The position numbers and the translations under genes were made by a program. This document shows positions 43,239 to 51,667 of a DNA stretch of 64,000 nt, in pieces (within the stretch, counting starts at the first letter, position 1; each line of letters opens with the position of its first letter). Origin of the DNA: REEB481 sp964586595 (lineage in GTDB: Bacteria > Bacteroidota > Bacteroidia > NS11-12g > UBA955); NCBI GenBank assembly GCA_964586595.1, contig CAZPHB010000008.1, positions 51,922 to 115,921 on the forward strand, read 5' to 3'. The notes below the pieces were generated by a model. It was not told the origin of the DNA. It ran no database searches and saw nothing but the letters and a program-made list of their open reading frames with translations.

Positions 43239-43993
43239 ACATCTTAAGAACTGCGTTTGTCGTTTTTATTCCCTTTTGTACAGGGTGTTTGAAGGAACCC
43301 ATAACCTGGAACCTGCCGCGTAACAATGCCGGCGATACTGCCCAAAATGTCAATCCCAATCACCCCAATGCACCCATTGCGCGGTTCAATGCTTCGACCA
43401 CTCGGGTTCCGCTTGGTGGGAAGGTGAAATTCATCAGTACTTCCACACAAAATCCAACCGTGTTTTCCTGGTACTTTCCGGGAGCATCTCCTGTTCGAGC
43501 TGCGGGAAGCAGTGCAGAAGCCACCTTCAACCGATTAGGCTACTACGATGTTCAACTGTCGGTGCGCAACTCATTTGGCAGCGACAGCACGCTCCGAAAA
43601 TCCTATATCGAGGCTTTTTACTTTAAATCGTTTGCGGATAAAGACTGGGAGGATTGGTTCAGTGATGGCTGGATGTTCACATCCGGACAGGTTTGTAATG
43701 GTTGTGTCTTGGCCTGGCAGAACAGCAGCAGTGCACCTCAATTGTTTAGCCTGAGCCGCGATTTCAGCAACATGCCTTCTGGCGCTACTTTGAGTTTTTA
43801 CTACCAGATTTATAGTCCCGGAGGATACTTAAGGGTGCGTTTGAATGGCGTTGAAATCTGGAATGCCTCCGGTTATGGAAAGGCTAACCCGAAGATCAGC
43901 ATTCCGCTTTCAGGAAGTTATGAGGTTTCTATAGAAGCTTTGGTAGCTTATACCCAAAGTATATACGTAAATGATATAGAAATCAGGCCCTGA
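43235..43993 (+). CDS. PKD-domain lipoprotein
   Basis: This 252-residue protein has a hydrophobic leader with a lipobox-like PFCTGC (Cys at about residue 18). A PKD domain of about 80 residues follows (LGGKVKFISTSTQNPTVFSW, GYYDVQLSVRNSFGSDS). The last ~120 residues form a beta-rich region with GGYLRVRLNG. PKD domains usually mediate binding or display of surface proteins. It is translationally coupled (ATGA) to the TPR gene. A strong hairpin terminator lies about 60 bases downstream. Confidence 0.75.
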   Translation: MNILRTAFVVFIPFCTGCLKEPITWNLPRNNAGDTAQNVNPNHPNAPIARFNASTTRVPLGGKVKFISTSTQNPTVFSWYFPGASPVRAAGSSAEATFNRLGYYDVQLSVRNSFGSDSTLRKSYIEAFYFKSFADKDWEDWFSDGWMFTSGQVCNGCVLAWQNSSSAPQLFSLSRDFSNMPSGATLSFYYQIYSPGGYLRVRLNGVEIWNASGYGKANPKISIPLSGSYEVSIEALVAYTQSIYVNDIEIRP

Positions 43994-44054
43994 TTGGCAG
44001 CAGCCATATACATGAAGGGCTTACCGTATGTCGTAATCATTCCTGTGGCATATA

Positions 44055-44090
44055 AATAGAAAAACCCCGGAAACCCGGGGTTTTTCTATT
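44055..44090. terminator. Bidirectional terminator between the PKD gene and groEL
   Basis: A perfect 16-bp stem (AATAGAAAAACCCCGG and its complement) encloses a 4-base loop. It has an A-tract on one side and a T-tract on the other, so it works for both converging transcripts. It separates the plus-strand PKD lipoprotein gene from minus-strand groEL. Confidence 0.92.
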
Positions 44091-44110
44091 TGTGATAAAG
44101 CAACAATGGC

Positions 44111-45745
44111 TTACATCATGCCACCCATGCCGCCCATATCGGGTCCATGGCTGTGGCCTTTTTCTTCTTCCTTGATTTCAGCCAGAACACAGTCGGTAGT
44201 GAGGATCATACCGCCAATGGAGGCAGCGTTTTCCAGTGCTACGCGGCTCACTTTGGTAGGATCAATCACACCGGCAGTGATGAGGTGTTCAAACACTTCG
44301 GTGCGGGCATTGTATCCGAAGTCATTCTGACCTTCCCGAACCTTCTGCACGATGATGCTGCCTTCGCCACCGGCGTTGGCTACAATTTGGCGCAGGGGTT
44401 CTTCCAGGGCGCGCTTCACGATGAGCATACCGGTGGTTTCGTCTTCATTATCGCCGGTAAGTCCTTCGAGTGCAGCGATGGCACGGATCAGGCTCACGCC
44501 GCCACCGGGCACGATGCCTTCTTCCACAGCAGCGCGGGTAGCATGAAGGGCGTCGTCAACACGATCTTTCTTTTCCTTCATTTCTACTTCGGTTGCTGCA
44601 CCAATGTACAGCACGGCAACACCACCGCTCAGTTTGGCCAGACGTTCTTGCAGCTTTTCACGATCGTAGTCGCTGGTGGTGCTTTCAATCTGGGCTTTGA
44701 TTTGGTTGATGCGGCCCTGGATATCGTCCTTGCTGCCGGCACCATTTACAATGGTGGTATTGTCTTTGTCGATGGTGATTTTCTCGGCGCGGCCCAGATC
44801 CTGAAGGGTAGCGTCTTCCAAACGACGGCCTTGTTCTTCGCTGATTACAGAGCCTCCGGTAAGGATGGCGATGTCCTGCAGCATTTCTTTGCGGCGGTCG
44901 CCGAAGCCGGGGGCTTTCACAGCGGCGATTTTGAGGGCGCCGCGGATGCGGTTTACCACGAGGGTAGCCAGTGCTTCGCCTTCAACATCTTCAGCGATGA
45001 TGACCAGAGGCTTTCCGGTTTGTACCACCTTTTCCAGCACGGGAAGCAGGTCTTTCATGCTGCTCACCTTTTTGTCGTAGATGAGGATGTAGGCATTTTC
45101 CAACTCAGCTTCCATTTTTTCGGGATTGGTTACGAAGTAAGGGCTCAGGTAACCGCGGTCAAACTGCATGCCTTCAACCACTTCCACGGTGGTGTCGGTA
45201 CCTTTGGCTTCTTCCACAGTGATCACGCCGTCTTTGCCTACTTTCTCCATGGCCTGGGCAATCAGTTTGCCGATGGTATGGTCGTTGTTGGCAGAAATGG
45301 TAGCCACCTGTTCGATTTTCTGATGGTCGTCGCCCACTTCGCGGCTCATGCCTTTCAGGGCTTCAACAGCTTTGATCACTGCTTTGTCAATGCCGCGTTT
45401 CAAATCCATTGGATTGGCGCCGGCGGCAACGTTTTTCAAACCTGCGGTCACAATGGCTTGGGCCAGAACGGTTGCGGTTGTGGTACCGTCGCCGGCCACA
45501 TCAGCAGTTTTGCTTGCTACCTCTTTGAGCATTTGTGCGCCCATGTTTTCGATGGGGTCTTTCAGCTCGATTTCTTTGGCTACAGTTACACCATCTTTGG
45601 TCACTTGTGGCGCACCGAACTTCTTATCGATAACCACATTTCGCCCTTTGGGGCCGAGGGTAACTTTTACGGCGTTCGCTAATGCGTCAACACCTTTTTT
45701 CAAACCTTCGCGGGCCTGAATATTGAAATGAATGGATTTTGCCAT
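44111..45745 (-). CDS. groEL: Chaperonin GroEL
   Basis: This 544-residue Hsp60 has the expected motifs throughout: VTLGPKGRNVVIDKKFGAPQ near the start, GDGTTTATVLAQAIV for ATP binding, DRRKEMLQDIAILTGG, and a C-terminal GGMGGMM tail. With GroES it folds newly made proteins in an ATP-driven cage. Upstream on the minus strand, groES ends 30 bases away, the standard groESL operon order. No CIRCE element was seen ahead of groES. Confidence 0.98.
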   Translation of the reverse strand: MAKSIHFNIQAREGLKKGVDALANAVKVTLGPKGRNVVIDKKFGAPQVTKDGVTVAKEIELKDPIENMGAQMLKEVASKTADVAGDGTTTATVLAQAIVTAGLKNVAAGANPMDLKRGIDKAVIKAVEALKGMSREVGDDHQKIEQVATISANNDHTIGKLIAQAMEKVGKDGVITVEEAKGTDTTVEVVEGMQFDRGYLSPYFVTNPEKMEAELENAYILIYDKKVSSMKDLLPVLEKVVQTGKPLVIIAEDVEGEALATLVVNRIRGALKIAAVKAPGFGDRRKEMLQDIAILTGGSVISEEQGRRLEDATLQDLGRAEKITIDKDNTTIVNGAGSKDDIQGRINQIKAQIESTTSDYDREKLQERLAKLSGGVAVLYIGAATEVEMKEKKDRVDDALHATRAAVEEGIVPGGGVSLIRAIAALEGLTGDNEDETTGMLIVKRALEEPLRQIVANAGGEGSIIVQKVREGQNDFGYNARTEVFEHLITAGVIDPTKVSRVALENAASIGGMILTTDCVLAEIKEEEKGHSHGPDMGGMGGMM

Positions 45746-45775
45746 AATGATTTACGTTTTACGTGTTTTGTTGGG

Positions 45776-46051
45776 TTAAATAACAGCGAAGATGTCTGAC
45801 TCACGCATGATGAGGTAGTCTTTACCATCAATGGTGATTTCTGTTCCGGCGTATTTGCCGTAAAGCACGGAGTCGCCTACTTTAACGGTCATCGGCTCAT
45901 CTTTTTTGCCGCCGCCTACCGCCACAACAGTACCTTTCTGGGGTTTTTCCTTGGCAGTATCGGGGATGATAATGCCACCGGCAGTTTTTTGTTCCGCCGC
46001 TGCGGGTGCTACTACTACCCGGTCTGATAAAGGTTGAATGTTCACTGACAT
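45776..46051 (-). CDS. groES: Co-chaperonin GroES
   Basis: This 91-residue Hsp10 has the N-terminal core IQPLSDRVVVAPAAAEQKTAGG, the mobile-loop region IIIPDTAKEKPQKG and KYAGTEITIDGKDYLIM at the end. ATG 46051 was chosen because upstream in-frame codons to 46084 add a non-homologous leader. GroES caps GroEL. No perfect -7 element was found upstream; GTTCTTTG is the best match, and GTGCCA (46097-46102) on the plus strand resembles only half of a sigma54 site. Confidence 0.97.
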   Translation of the reverse strand: MSVNIQPLSDRVVVAPAAAEQKTAGGIIIPDTAKEKPQKGTVVAVGGGKKDEPMTVKVGDSVLYGKYAGTEITIDGKDYLIMRESDIFAVI

Positions 46052-46241
46052 AGTCAATAGATTTGTTTTTGGTTCAGGCGCCAAAGAACGATTTCTGTGC
46101 CAGTAGCTTAAAGGCTGTCATTATTGCACAACAGGACCGGGTTTGTGTCAGCAGCACCAAATTGAAAGGCCAGAATGTCAGCAGTTTTTATTACTTGGAT
46201 GACTCATGAAATTCATCAGGGGAACTTCAGGCGAATTCTAC

Positions 46242-46249
46242 TACATTGC
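46242..46249 (+). promoter_or_regulatory. -7-like element TACATTGC ahead of the Omp28-like gene
   Basis: TACATTGC is a one-T-shorter variant of TAnnTTTGC, 26 bases before ATG 46276. Low specificity on its own; it gains weight from three similar sites in the window. Confidence 0.3.
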
Positions 46250-46275
46250 GGTCAAATTTCTAAATTCAAAAAGCT

Positions 46276-48312
46276 ATGATAAAAAAGGTACTGTTTGGCT
46301 CGGCTTTGATGCTGGGCATGGGATTGCAGGGCCAATCCTACTATTACATTGCTCATGTGCGCGAGGGAAATCCCGGCGGACTGAACGCGGAAAGTGATCA
46401 GGCCAATGATCAGAATGGCGGTGGATGGACCAAGGTTACGGGTACACAGGCCAATGTAGTGTACACCGGAAACATCGCCATCCCTTTCAGTTTCAAATTT
46501 GCCGGCAATACGGTTACGCACCTGAAGGCGGCAACCAGCGGGTTCATCACCTTCGACACCGGCACCAAGGTGGCACCGGTAACCGGTCCTGCAGCATTGC
46601 CAACAGCCACGCTTCCCGAGAAGGCAGTGTCTATCTGGGGGATGAGTGCTTCAGGCTCTAACGATGGTATTTTCACCAAAACTTTTGGCGCAGCCGGCAA
46701 GCGTCAGTTCTGGATTAAGTTCTATTCCATGAGTACACCGGGTGATGCCAGTAATTCCTGGACATACGCCAGCGTAGTTCTGGAAGAAGGAAGCAATAAG
46801 ATTTACATTGTCATGCAGAACTGTCTTCAGGGAAACAATGCTTATGTAAGCCCCAAACACACTTTTGGCATCCAGGTAGATGGTACTACGGCAGTAATGG
46901 TCGCAGGTTCACCAAACATCACCAACCAGAGCAGTGATTTGATTGTAGAAGACAATGATTACTACGAGTTCATTTATGGGGTGCAGCCAGCGCTCGATTT
47001 GGCGGGCATGAAGGTTGATCTTCCTGCTTATGTTTCCAGAAAGGCGCCCATCGACATTAAATTAACAGTGCGCAACCAGGGCACTGCGGCTATTACCTCA
47101 TACACCCTGAACTACAGCGTAAACGGAGGGGCACCCGTGTCAGCCAATGTAAGCAGTGCCAACATCGCGCCCAATGCTGTTCCTGTGCTCACCAATTCCA
47201 TCAAGTGGAATCCTCCGGCAGCGGGTTGGTACACCATCAAGGCATGGGCCAGCAACCTGAACAATACTGGCGACGATGCTCCGGCCAACGATACCGCCAG
47301 CACGCGCACCTATGCATACGATTCAGCAGCTACCCGCAAGCTGATGCACGAGGTTTTCACCAGCAGCACCTGCCCTCCATGTAATCCTGGCAATGCTGCC
47401 CTGCAGGCCATTTGGGACGCACGCCCGGGAACACATTCCATCCTGAAATACCAGTGTGAATTCCCAGGTTCAGGTGATCCGTACTTCACCACTGAAATCG
47501 GCACGCGCCGCGGCTCTTACGGCATCAATTCTATCCCATCTACCGTTCGCGACGGTTTGCCCGGCGTGAATCCCAACGGTGGTTATACCATTGATGATTA
47601 TGACGCGCTGCAGGCTAAACCCAGTTTTGCACGCATTAAAATCAACTCTGCCCAGCTGAGCTGGAAAGGCAAAGTGGATTTTGAAGTTGAACTGCTTCCT
47701 TTGGAAGACTACATGACCGGCAGCAACTGGCGCCTCATGGCTGTGATTGCCGAGAAAACCACCTACAAGAATGTAGAAACCAACGGAGAAACTGAGTTCA
47801 CCCACGTGGCCAAGAAAATGGTTCCCGGAACCAATGGCACCGTGCTGAGCAATCTGGTTAAAGGCACGCCCCAGAAGTTTAACCTGAGCTATACCTTCCC
47901 CGATGTATATCGTCTTCCCAACAATGCAACTGATCGCATCAACCTGGCTACCGAAACAACCGTTGAGGACTTCTGGGATCTTGAAGTAGTGGTGTTCCTT
48001 CAGAACAATACCACCAAAGAAGTGGTTCAGTCTGAATCCAAGGATATTGCCTTCAATACCGGACTCAATGATGATGAACTGAGCGGTTTGATGGTTTATC
48101 CAAACCCTGCCCGTGACGAGGTGAATATTTCTTTGCCAGCGGCTGGAAATGCGCAGCTCAGCGTGTTCGACATGAACGGCAAGCTGATGATGCAGCAGGG
48201 TGTGCAGCAAAGCGCCCGAATCAATACTCAGGGTTGGACTCCTGGCCTGTACATGATCCAGGTTCAGGATGGCGCCAAAATGAGCAGCCGCAAGGTGATG
48301 GTTCAGCGCTAA
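46276..48312 (+). CDS. Omp28-like protein with thioredoxin CxxC motif and T9SS sorting domain
   Basis: This 678-residue exported protein has a signal peptide (ending about residue 19). A beta-rich N-terminal half follows, then a CARDB-like repeat region and an Omp28-type thioredoxin-like domain with STCPPCNPGN (Cys366-Cys369). The sorting domain begins LMVYPNPARDEVNISLP. It should be exported by Sec and passed through T9SS to the surface, where the CxxC pair could exchange disulfides. A terminator follows 20 bases after the stop. Confidence 0.85.
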   Translation: MIKKVLFGSALMLGMGLQGQSYYYIAHVREGNPGGLNAESDQANDQNGGGWTKVTGTQANVVYTGNIAIPFSFKFAGNTVTHLKAATSGFITFDTGTKVAPVTGPAALPTATLPEKAVSIWGMSASGSNDGIFTKTFGAAGKRQFWIKFYSMSTPGDASNSWTYASVVLEEGSNKIYIVMQNCLQGNNAYVSPKHTFGIQVDGTTAVMVAGSPNITNQSSDLIVEDNDYYEFIYGVQPALDLAGMKVDLPAYVSRKAPIDIKLTVRNQGTAAITSYTLNYSVNGGAPVSANVSSANIAPNAVPVLTNSIKWNPPAAGWYTIKAWASNLNNTGDDAPANDTASTRTYAYDSAATRKLMHEVFTSSTCPPCNPGNAALQAIWDARPGTHSILKYQCEFPGSGDPYFTTEIGTRRGSYGINSIPSTVRDGLPGVNPNGGYTIDDYDALQAKPSFARIKINSAQLSWKGKVDFEVELLPLEDYMTGSNWRLMAVIAEKTTYKNVETNGETEFTHVAKKMVPGTNGTVLSNLVKGTPQKFNLSYTFPDVYRLPNNATDRINLATETTVEDFWDLEVVVFLQNNTTKEVVQSESKDIAFNTGLNDDELSGLMVYPNPARDEVNISLPAAGNAQLSVFDMNGKLMMQQGVQQSARINTQGWTPGLYMIQVQDGAKMSSRKVMVQR

Positions 48313-48332
48313 AAGTTACTTAATCTATTTAG

Positions 48333-48364
48333 AAGGGCATCCGTCGCAAGGCGGGTGCCCTTTT
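48333..48364 (+). terminator. Rho-independent terminator after the Omp28-like gene
   Basis: An 11-bp stem (AAGGGCATCCG with CGGGTGCCCTT, one G-U pair) is followed by TTTTGTTTT. Its position 20 bases after the stop fits termination of the Omp28-like transcript. Confidence 0.85.
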
Positions 48365-48608
48365 GTTTTGTGGCAACCTGGAAATTAATGATGCGCAGGT
48401 GTGAGCACAGCTTCAGCTGTGCGGGTAATAACCTGGTTTACATGACAGCTTTGCGGTGATTGGATCTGGCGACTGCGCTTTCGCAAACCGGTCCAATACA
48501 GGAGGATGCTTTTGTGGCGAAGCAGGATGAGCCTACGGGAAAACATCAGATGCTTAACTCCAGTTGACCGGGAGGCAAGTAGCACATGCTGGAATGGGGT
48601 GCCAAAGG
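48365..48608. other. Intergenic stretch with a short palindrome, no gene recognised
   Basis: No gene was recognised here. The clearest structure is GCACAGCT-TC-AGCTGTGC at 48405-48422, a near-perfect palindrome. No tRNA, tmRNA or SRP RNA signature was seen. Confidence 0.45.
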
Positions 48609-48642
48609 AAAAGCCGTTGCTACTTCAGTAACAACGGCTTTT
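48609..48642. terminator. Hairpin terminator downstream of secG
   Basis: An 11-bp stem (AAAAGCCGTTG with CAACGGCTTTT) has an inner TAC/GTA pairing and a TTCA loop. On the minus strand it is followed by TTTTCCTTT, so it most likely ends the sigma54-lptE-TPR-secG operon. It lies 27 bases after the secG stop. Confidence 0.8.
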
Positions 48643-48669
48643 CGGATGAAGCGAATGAATGGTTGGTCT

Positions 48670-49002
48670 TTATTTAGCAGGAGCAGCCGGTGTAGCAGGA
48701 GTTGCCGGTGCAGCCGGTGCATTTTCCAATACCCGTTCAATTACTGGATCAGCATTTTGATTTTTTGGGGTTGTTTCATCAGGAGCTCCATTCCAGGTAG
48801 CGGCTACAAGGCTGATTACAAGAATCAGGATGGCACCTCCCCAGGTAAGTTTCTCCACAATGTCGCTGGTTTTAGCTACACCAAGAATGGAGTTGCCCGC
48901 GGAAAAATTGCTGGCAATGCCGCCACCTTTAGGATTTTGAATCAATACAATCAACATCAATAAGATGGCGACGACGATTCCGAGTATAAGCAGGATTTTC
49001 AT
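48670..49002 (-). CDS. secG: Protein-export membrane protein SecG
   Basis: This 110-residue protein has two hydrophobic helices (ILLILGIVVAILLMLIVLIQ and AILILVISLVAATW) separated by NPKGGGIASNFSAGNSILGV, the SecG signature. It is part of SecYEG, which threads proteins through the inner membrane. The C-terminal ~30 residues are Pro/Ala/Thr-rich and of low complexity. The gene is the last in the operon that starts at 51588; its stop precedes a hairpin terminator by 27 bases. Confidence 0.95.
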   Translation of the reverse strand: MKILLILGIVVAILLMLIVLIQNPKGGGIASNFSAGNSILGVAKTSDIVEKLTWGGAILILVISLVAATWNGAPDETTPKNQNADPVIERVLENAPAAPATPATPAAPAK

Positions 49003-49004
49003 AT

Positions 49005-49859
49005 TCAGTTTTGATTTAATTCGTTGCGGATTTTCTGAATCAGCCCGGCAAAATACGGTCTTTTCTCCGGAAATTTCAACATCAGACGTTCGAATGCCTG
49101 CAACGCTGCTTTTAAGTTTCCTTGTTTCCAGTAAATCTGCGCCAATGTTTCTGTGACCAGGGTTTCATCCTTTTCTTCGCTCTTTTTTGCCACATTCAGC
49201 GGGTTAAAAAACTCTTTTTTTGGCCTGCTGATGCTGGGATTGGTTTTCAGGAAGCGCTGGATCAAGTCGTCTGTTTGTTTGTGCTCGGTTTGCTTCGGTG
49301 GTGCTGGTGCTTCTTTGTTTTTCGGGTCTTTCAGCCAGGTGTAGAAATCCTTTGGTGCGTTGGGTGTTTGCGGCTGTGTTGTTTCCGGGAAATACAACTC
49401 TATGGAATATGCAGGAGGATGATCCAACAAAGCATTGCGCACGGAATCCGGGGCTTGTTCTTCGGGTTGAAGTGCTTCTGCCTCGGGTGGAAGCGTGCTA
49501 AGCTCTGTGGTAATTTCGGTTGGTTCAGGCTGCTGCGGAAGCGAATTGGTTACGGTTGTTGTTTCAGGTATGACTGCATTTGCAGTTTCCGGCACCTGCG
49601 GAGTTGCAACAGCGCTGATGTCTTCCCAAGATTGTTCTACAAATTGACGAAGCCAGGGACGGGAGGATAGGCGCAGGGCGGCGGCGTGCAAGGCATCGGA
49701 AGCCCTGTAATCGCTGTGTTGCTTATGTGTTTGTGCCAGCAAAAGATGCGGTACGCTGAAAAAAGGAAACTCTTTACACAACTGTTCCAGTTCGTACACA
49801 TCCGTATTGCTTATCTGATTCGGATTGAGGAGTAATTGATTTAAGTAGGCTCTATTCAT
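49005..49859 (-). CDS. TPR-like protein of the lptE-secG operon
   Basis: This 284-residue protein has an N-terminal helical part (LEQLCKEFPFFSVPHLLLAQ), a long Pro/Glu/Thr-rich linker, then DDLIQRFLKTNPSIS and PKKEFFNPLNVAKKS. The last TPR-like unit is VTETLAQIYWKQGNLKAALQ. Homologues of this layout sit between lptE and secG in other Bacteroidota, so the arrangement is conserved. Its function is not known to me. It ends two bases before secG and begins six bases after lptE. Confidence 0.8.
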   Translation of the reverse strand: MNRAYLNQLLLNPNQISNTDVYELEQLCKEFPFFSVPHLLLAQTHKQHSDYRASDALHAAALRLSSRPWLRQFVEQSWEDISAVATPQVPETANAVIPETTTVTNSLPQQPEPTEITTELSTLPPEAEALQPEEQAPDSVRNALLDHPPAYSIELYFPETTQPQTPNAPKDFYTWLKDPKNKEAPAPPKQTEHKQTDDLIQRFLKTNPSISRPKKEFFNPLNVAKKSEEKDETLVTETLAQIYWKQGNLKAALQAFERLMLKFPEKRPYFAGLIQKIRNELNQN

Positions 49860-49865
49860 GTGCTG

Positions 49866-50381
49866 CTACCAATTGAGGGCTACTTTATTGAAAATTTGCT
49901 GCACAATCTGGTCGCATACCTGCTCAGCAAGACCAAGTTCCAGCGATTGGAAATTGGCAGTGGCATCATAATCGGCAAAAAAGGAAAATACATCTTCAAA
50001 ATTCAATTCAGGATGTAAAGGGCATTCGAATGTAACCTTTATGGCTACTTGCAATCGGTTCTGTGTGGCCGCCGCGTTATTCTGTACGGCAACGGGGTCA
50101 ATTCTGTAATCCTTGATGGAGCCTGAGCAGCGAAAGTCGCCTTGTGCGGAAACCAGGTCCAGGCGTGTTTCACCAACAAATTTACTGCGCAGTTTTTCTG
50201 TGAACAGTTGGCTGAGTTGGGGGTTTACGAGGGTAGCTTCATTGGGAAAAAAATCAACAGAAATATTGCGCACATCATCCGGGATATTCACTCCGGATAG
50301 GGAATAGTTTTTCAGAAAACAGGACGGCAGGCTGAACATTAAGGCCAGCGTTGCGACCATCCAATATTTATTCGAGGCCAT
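49866..50381 (-). CDS. lptE: LPS-assembly lipoprotein LptE (LptE/RlpB family, Bacteroidota type)
   Basis: This 171-residue lipoprotein has an N-terminal hydrophobic leader with lipobox SLPSC (Cys21). The conserved block is YSLSGVNIPDDVRNISVDFF followed by NPQLSQLFTEKLRSKF. LptE plugs LptD in the outer membrane and helps place lipopolysaccharide on the surface. Its start overlaps the end of the sigma54 activator gene by 14 bases, so translation is coupled to that regulator. Confidence 0.9.
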   Translation of the reverse strand: MASNKYWMVATLALMFSLPSCFLKNYSLSGVNIPDDVRNISVDFFPNEATLVNPQLSQLFTEKLRSKFVGETRLDLVSAQGDFRCSGSIKDYRIDPVAVQNNAAATQNRLQVAIKVTFECPLHPELNFEDVFSFFADYDATANFQSLELGLAEQVCDQIVQQIFNKVALNW

Positions 50382-51588
50382 ACTGTTTGATTTTACGGTA
50401 CAGGGTGCGTTCGCTGATGCCCAAGTCTAATGCTGCTTTTTTACGTCGGCCCTTATTTTTATTCAAGGCTTTGCGGATCATTTCAAGTTCTTTGTCTTCC
50501 AGCGACAAGCTTTCGGAAGCATCCGTTTCTTCAGCTTCGACGTATAGGTGCGCTTCTTCCAAAGGTTCGGCGGGCCTGAGGATGGCGGGTTCCTGACGCA
50601 CAGGTACAGGTGCAACGCTCACTTGAGGCTGTGCAGGAATGTTCATGCCCGGTTCCGGACGGCTTCCTTCCAACAGCCCAAACACCACGCGTTTTAAATC
50701 ATTCACGTCTTTGCGCAGTTCTACCAGAACCTTATAAAAAATATCACGTTCACTCATGCCGCTGCTAAATTCTTCCTGTTTGCCCAGCAACATTGGGAGT
50801 TTCGTTTCTGCTGCAGGGAGGTAACGGTTTAAGATTTCATCGCTGATCAGCGGCCCTTGTTCCAGAACGCAGATTTGTTCCGTGATGTTTTTTAGTTGTC
50901 GCACATTTCCTGGCCAGGCATAATTTTCCAGACTGCGCTGTGCTTCCGGGCTCATGGTGATGAGGCTGGTATGGTGACTTTCAGCGAAGGCATGGGCAAA
51001 GCGGCGAAACAAGAGGTAAATATCTTCTTTGCGCTCGCTGAGGCGAGGTACACGGATGGGTACTGTAGCAAGACGGTAGTAAAGATCTTCCCGGAACTTA
51101 CCCTGATCAGCACGTTCCAGCAGGTCTCTGTTTGTGGCTGCTACCACCCGAACATCGGTTTTCTGCACAGCAGAAGATCCAACCTTTATGAATTCACCTG
51201 TTTCCAGAATACGGAGCAGCCGTGCTTGGGTTCCGAGGGGAAGTTCTCCTACTTCATCCAAAAAAATGGTACCGCCGTTAACCGTTTCAAAATAGCCTTT
51301 GCGTTTATCTGTTGCCCCTGTAAAGGCGCCTTTTTCATGTCCAAAGAGTTCACTATCGATGGTTCCTTCAGGGATGGCTCCACAGTTCACGGCAATGAAT
51401 GGACCATGTTTACGGTGGCTGAGGTGGTGGATGATTTTAGAAAAGCTTTCCTTACCTACACCGCTTTCACCTACAATAAGCACGTTCATGTCTGTTGGCG
51501 CTACCTTGATGGCGGTTTCAAGGGCATTGTTCAGGCGCGGTGCGTTCCCTACAATTCCAAATCGCTGTTTTACGGCCTGTAATTCCAT
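50368..51588 (-). CDS. Sigma54-dependent transcriptional activator without receiver domain
   Basis: This 406-residue AAA+ activator has Walker A GESGVGKE (residues 40-47), GAFTGA (87-92) for sigma54 contact, a GGTIFLDEVGELP Walker B and the NVRQLKN region. A ~100-residue linker leads to a Fis-type helix-turn-helix in the last 45 residues (ALDLGISERTLYRKIKQYGL). There is no N-terminal sensor domain. ATG 51588 was chosen over a TTG at 51597, which is inside the -7 element. It heads an operon with lptE, a TPR gene and secG. Confidence 0.95.
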   Translation of the reverse strand: MELQAVKQRFGIVGNAPRLNNALETAIKVAPTDMNVLIVGESGVGKESFSKIIHHLSHRKHGPFIAVNCGAIPEGTIDSELFGHEKGAFTGATDKRKGYFETVNGGTIFLDEVGELPLGTQARLLRILETGEFIKVGSSAVQKTDVRVVAATNRDLLERADQGKFREDLYYRLATVPIRVPRLSERKEDIYLLFRRFAHAFAESHHTSLITMSPEAQRSLENYAWPGNVRQLKNITEQICVLEQGPLISDEILNRYLPAAETKLPMLLGKQEEFSSGMSERDIFYKVLVELRKDVNDLKRVVFGLLEGSRPEPGMNIPAQPQVSVAPVPVRQEPAILRPAEPLEEAHLYVEAEETDASESLSLEDKELEMIRKALNKNKGRRKKAALDLGISERTLYRKIKQYGLE

Positions 51589-51594
51589 GGCTTG

Positions 51595-51602
51595 CAAAAA
51601 TA
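51595..51602 (-). promoter_or_regulatory. -7 element TATTTTTG of the sigma54 activator operon
   Basis: Minus-strand TATTTTTGC is a perfect match, six bases from ATG 51588. A 7-bp inverted repeat lies just upstream and may regulate it. Confidence 0.6.
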
Positions 51603-51608
51603 CACCAA

Positions 51609-51631
51609 CACGCTGCCATATTGTCAGCGTG
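51609..51631. promoter_or_regulatory. Inverted repeat CACGCTG-N9-CAGCGTG upstream of the sigma54 activator
   Basis: A perfect 7-bp inverted repeat with a 9-base spacer begins six bases upstream of the -7 element, where a -33 contact would lie. A protein bound here would block or alter the promoter. Autoregulation by the Fis-type activator is one possibility. Confidence 0.5.
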
Positions 51632-51667
51632 AATCCATAAACTGCCCAAAATCAGGAATGAGCAGGA

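Noticed and set aside
44147..45682. 511-codon open frame on the plus strand opposite groEL
   Set aside because: It lies wholly antisense to groEL, which is certain from its motifs; the translation is Phe/His-rich and has no known domain. Strong codon bias of groEL keeps the opposite strand open.
46097..46102. GTGCCA (TGGCAC on the minus strand) upstream of groES as a sigma54 -24 element
   Set aside because: The -12 part reads TCGTT where TTGCW is expected, two mismatches in four key bases.
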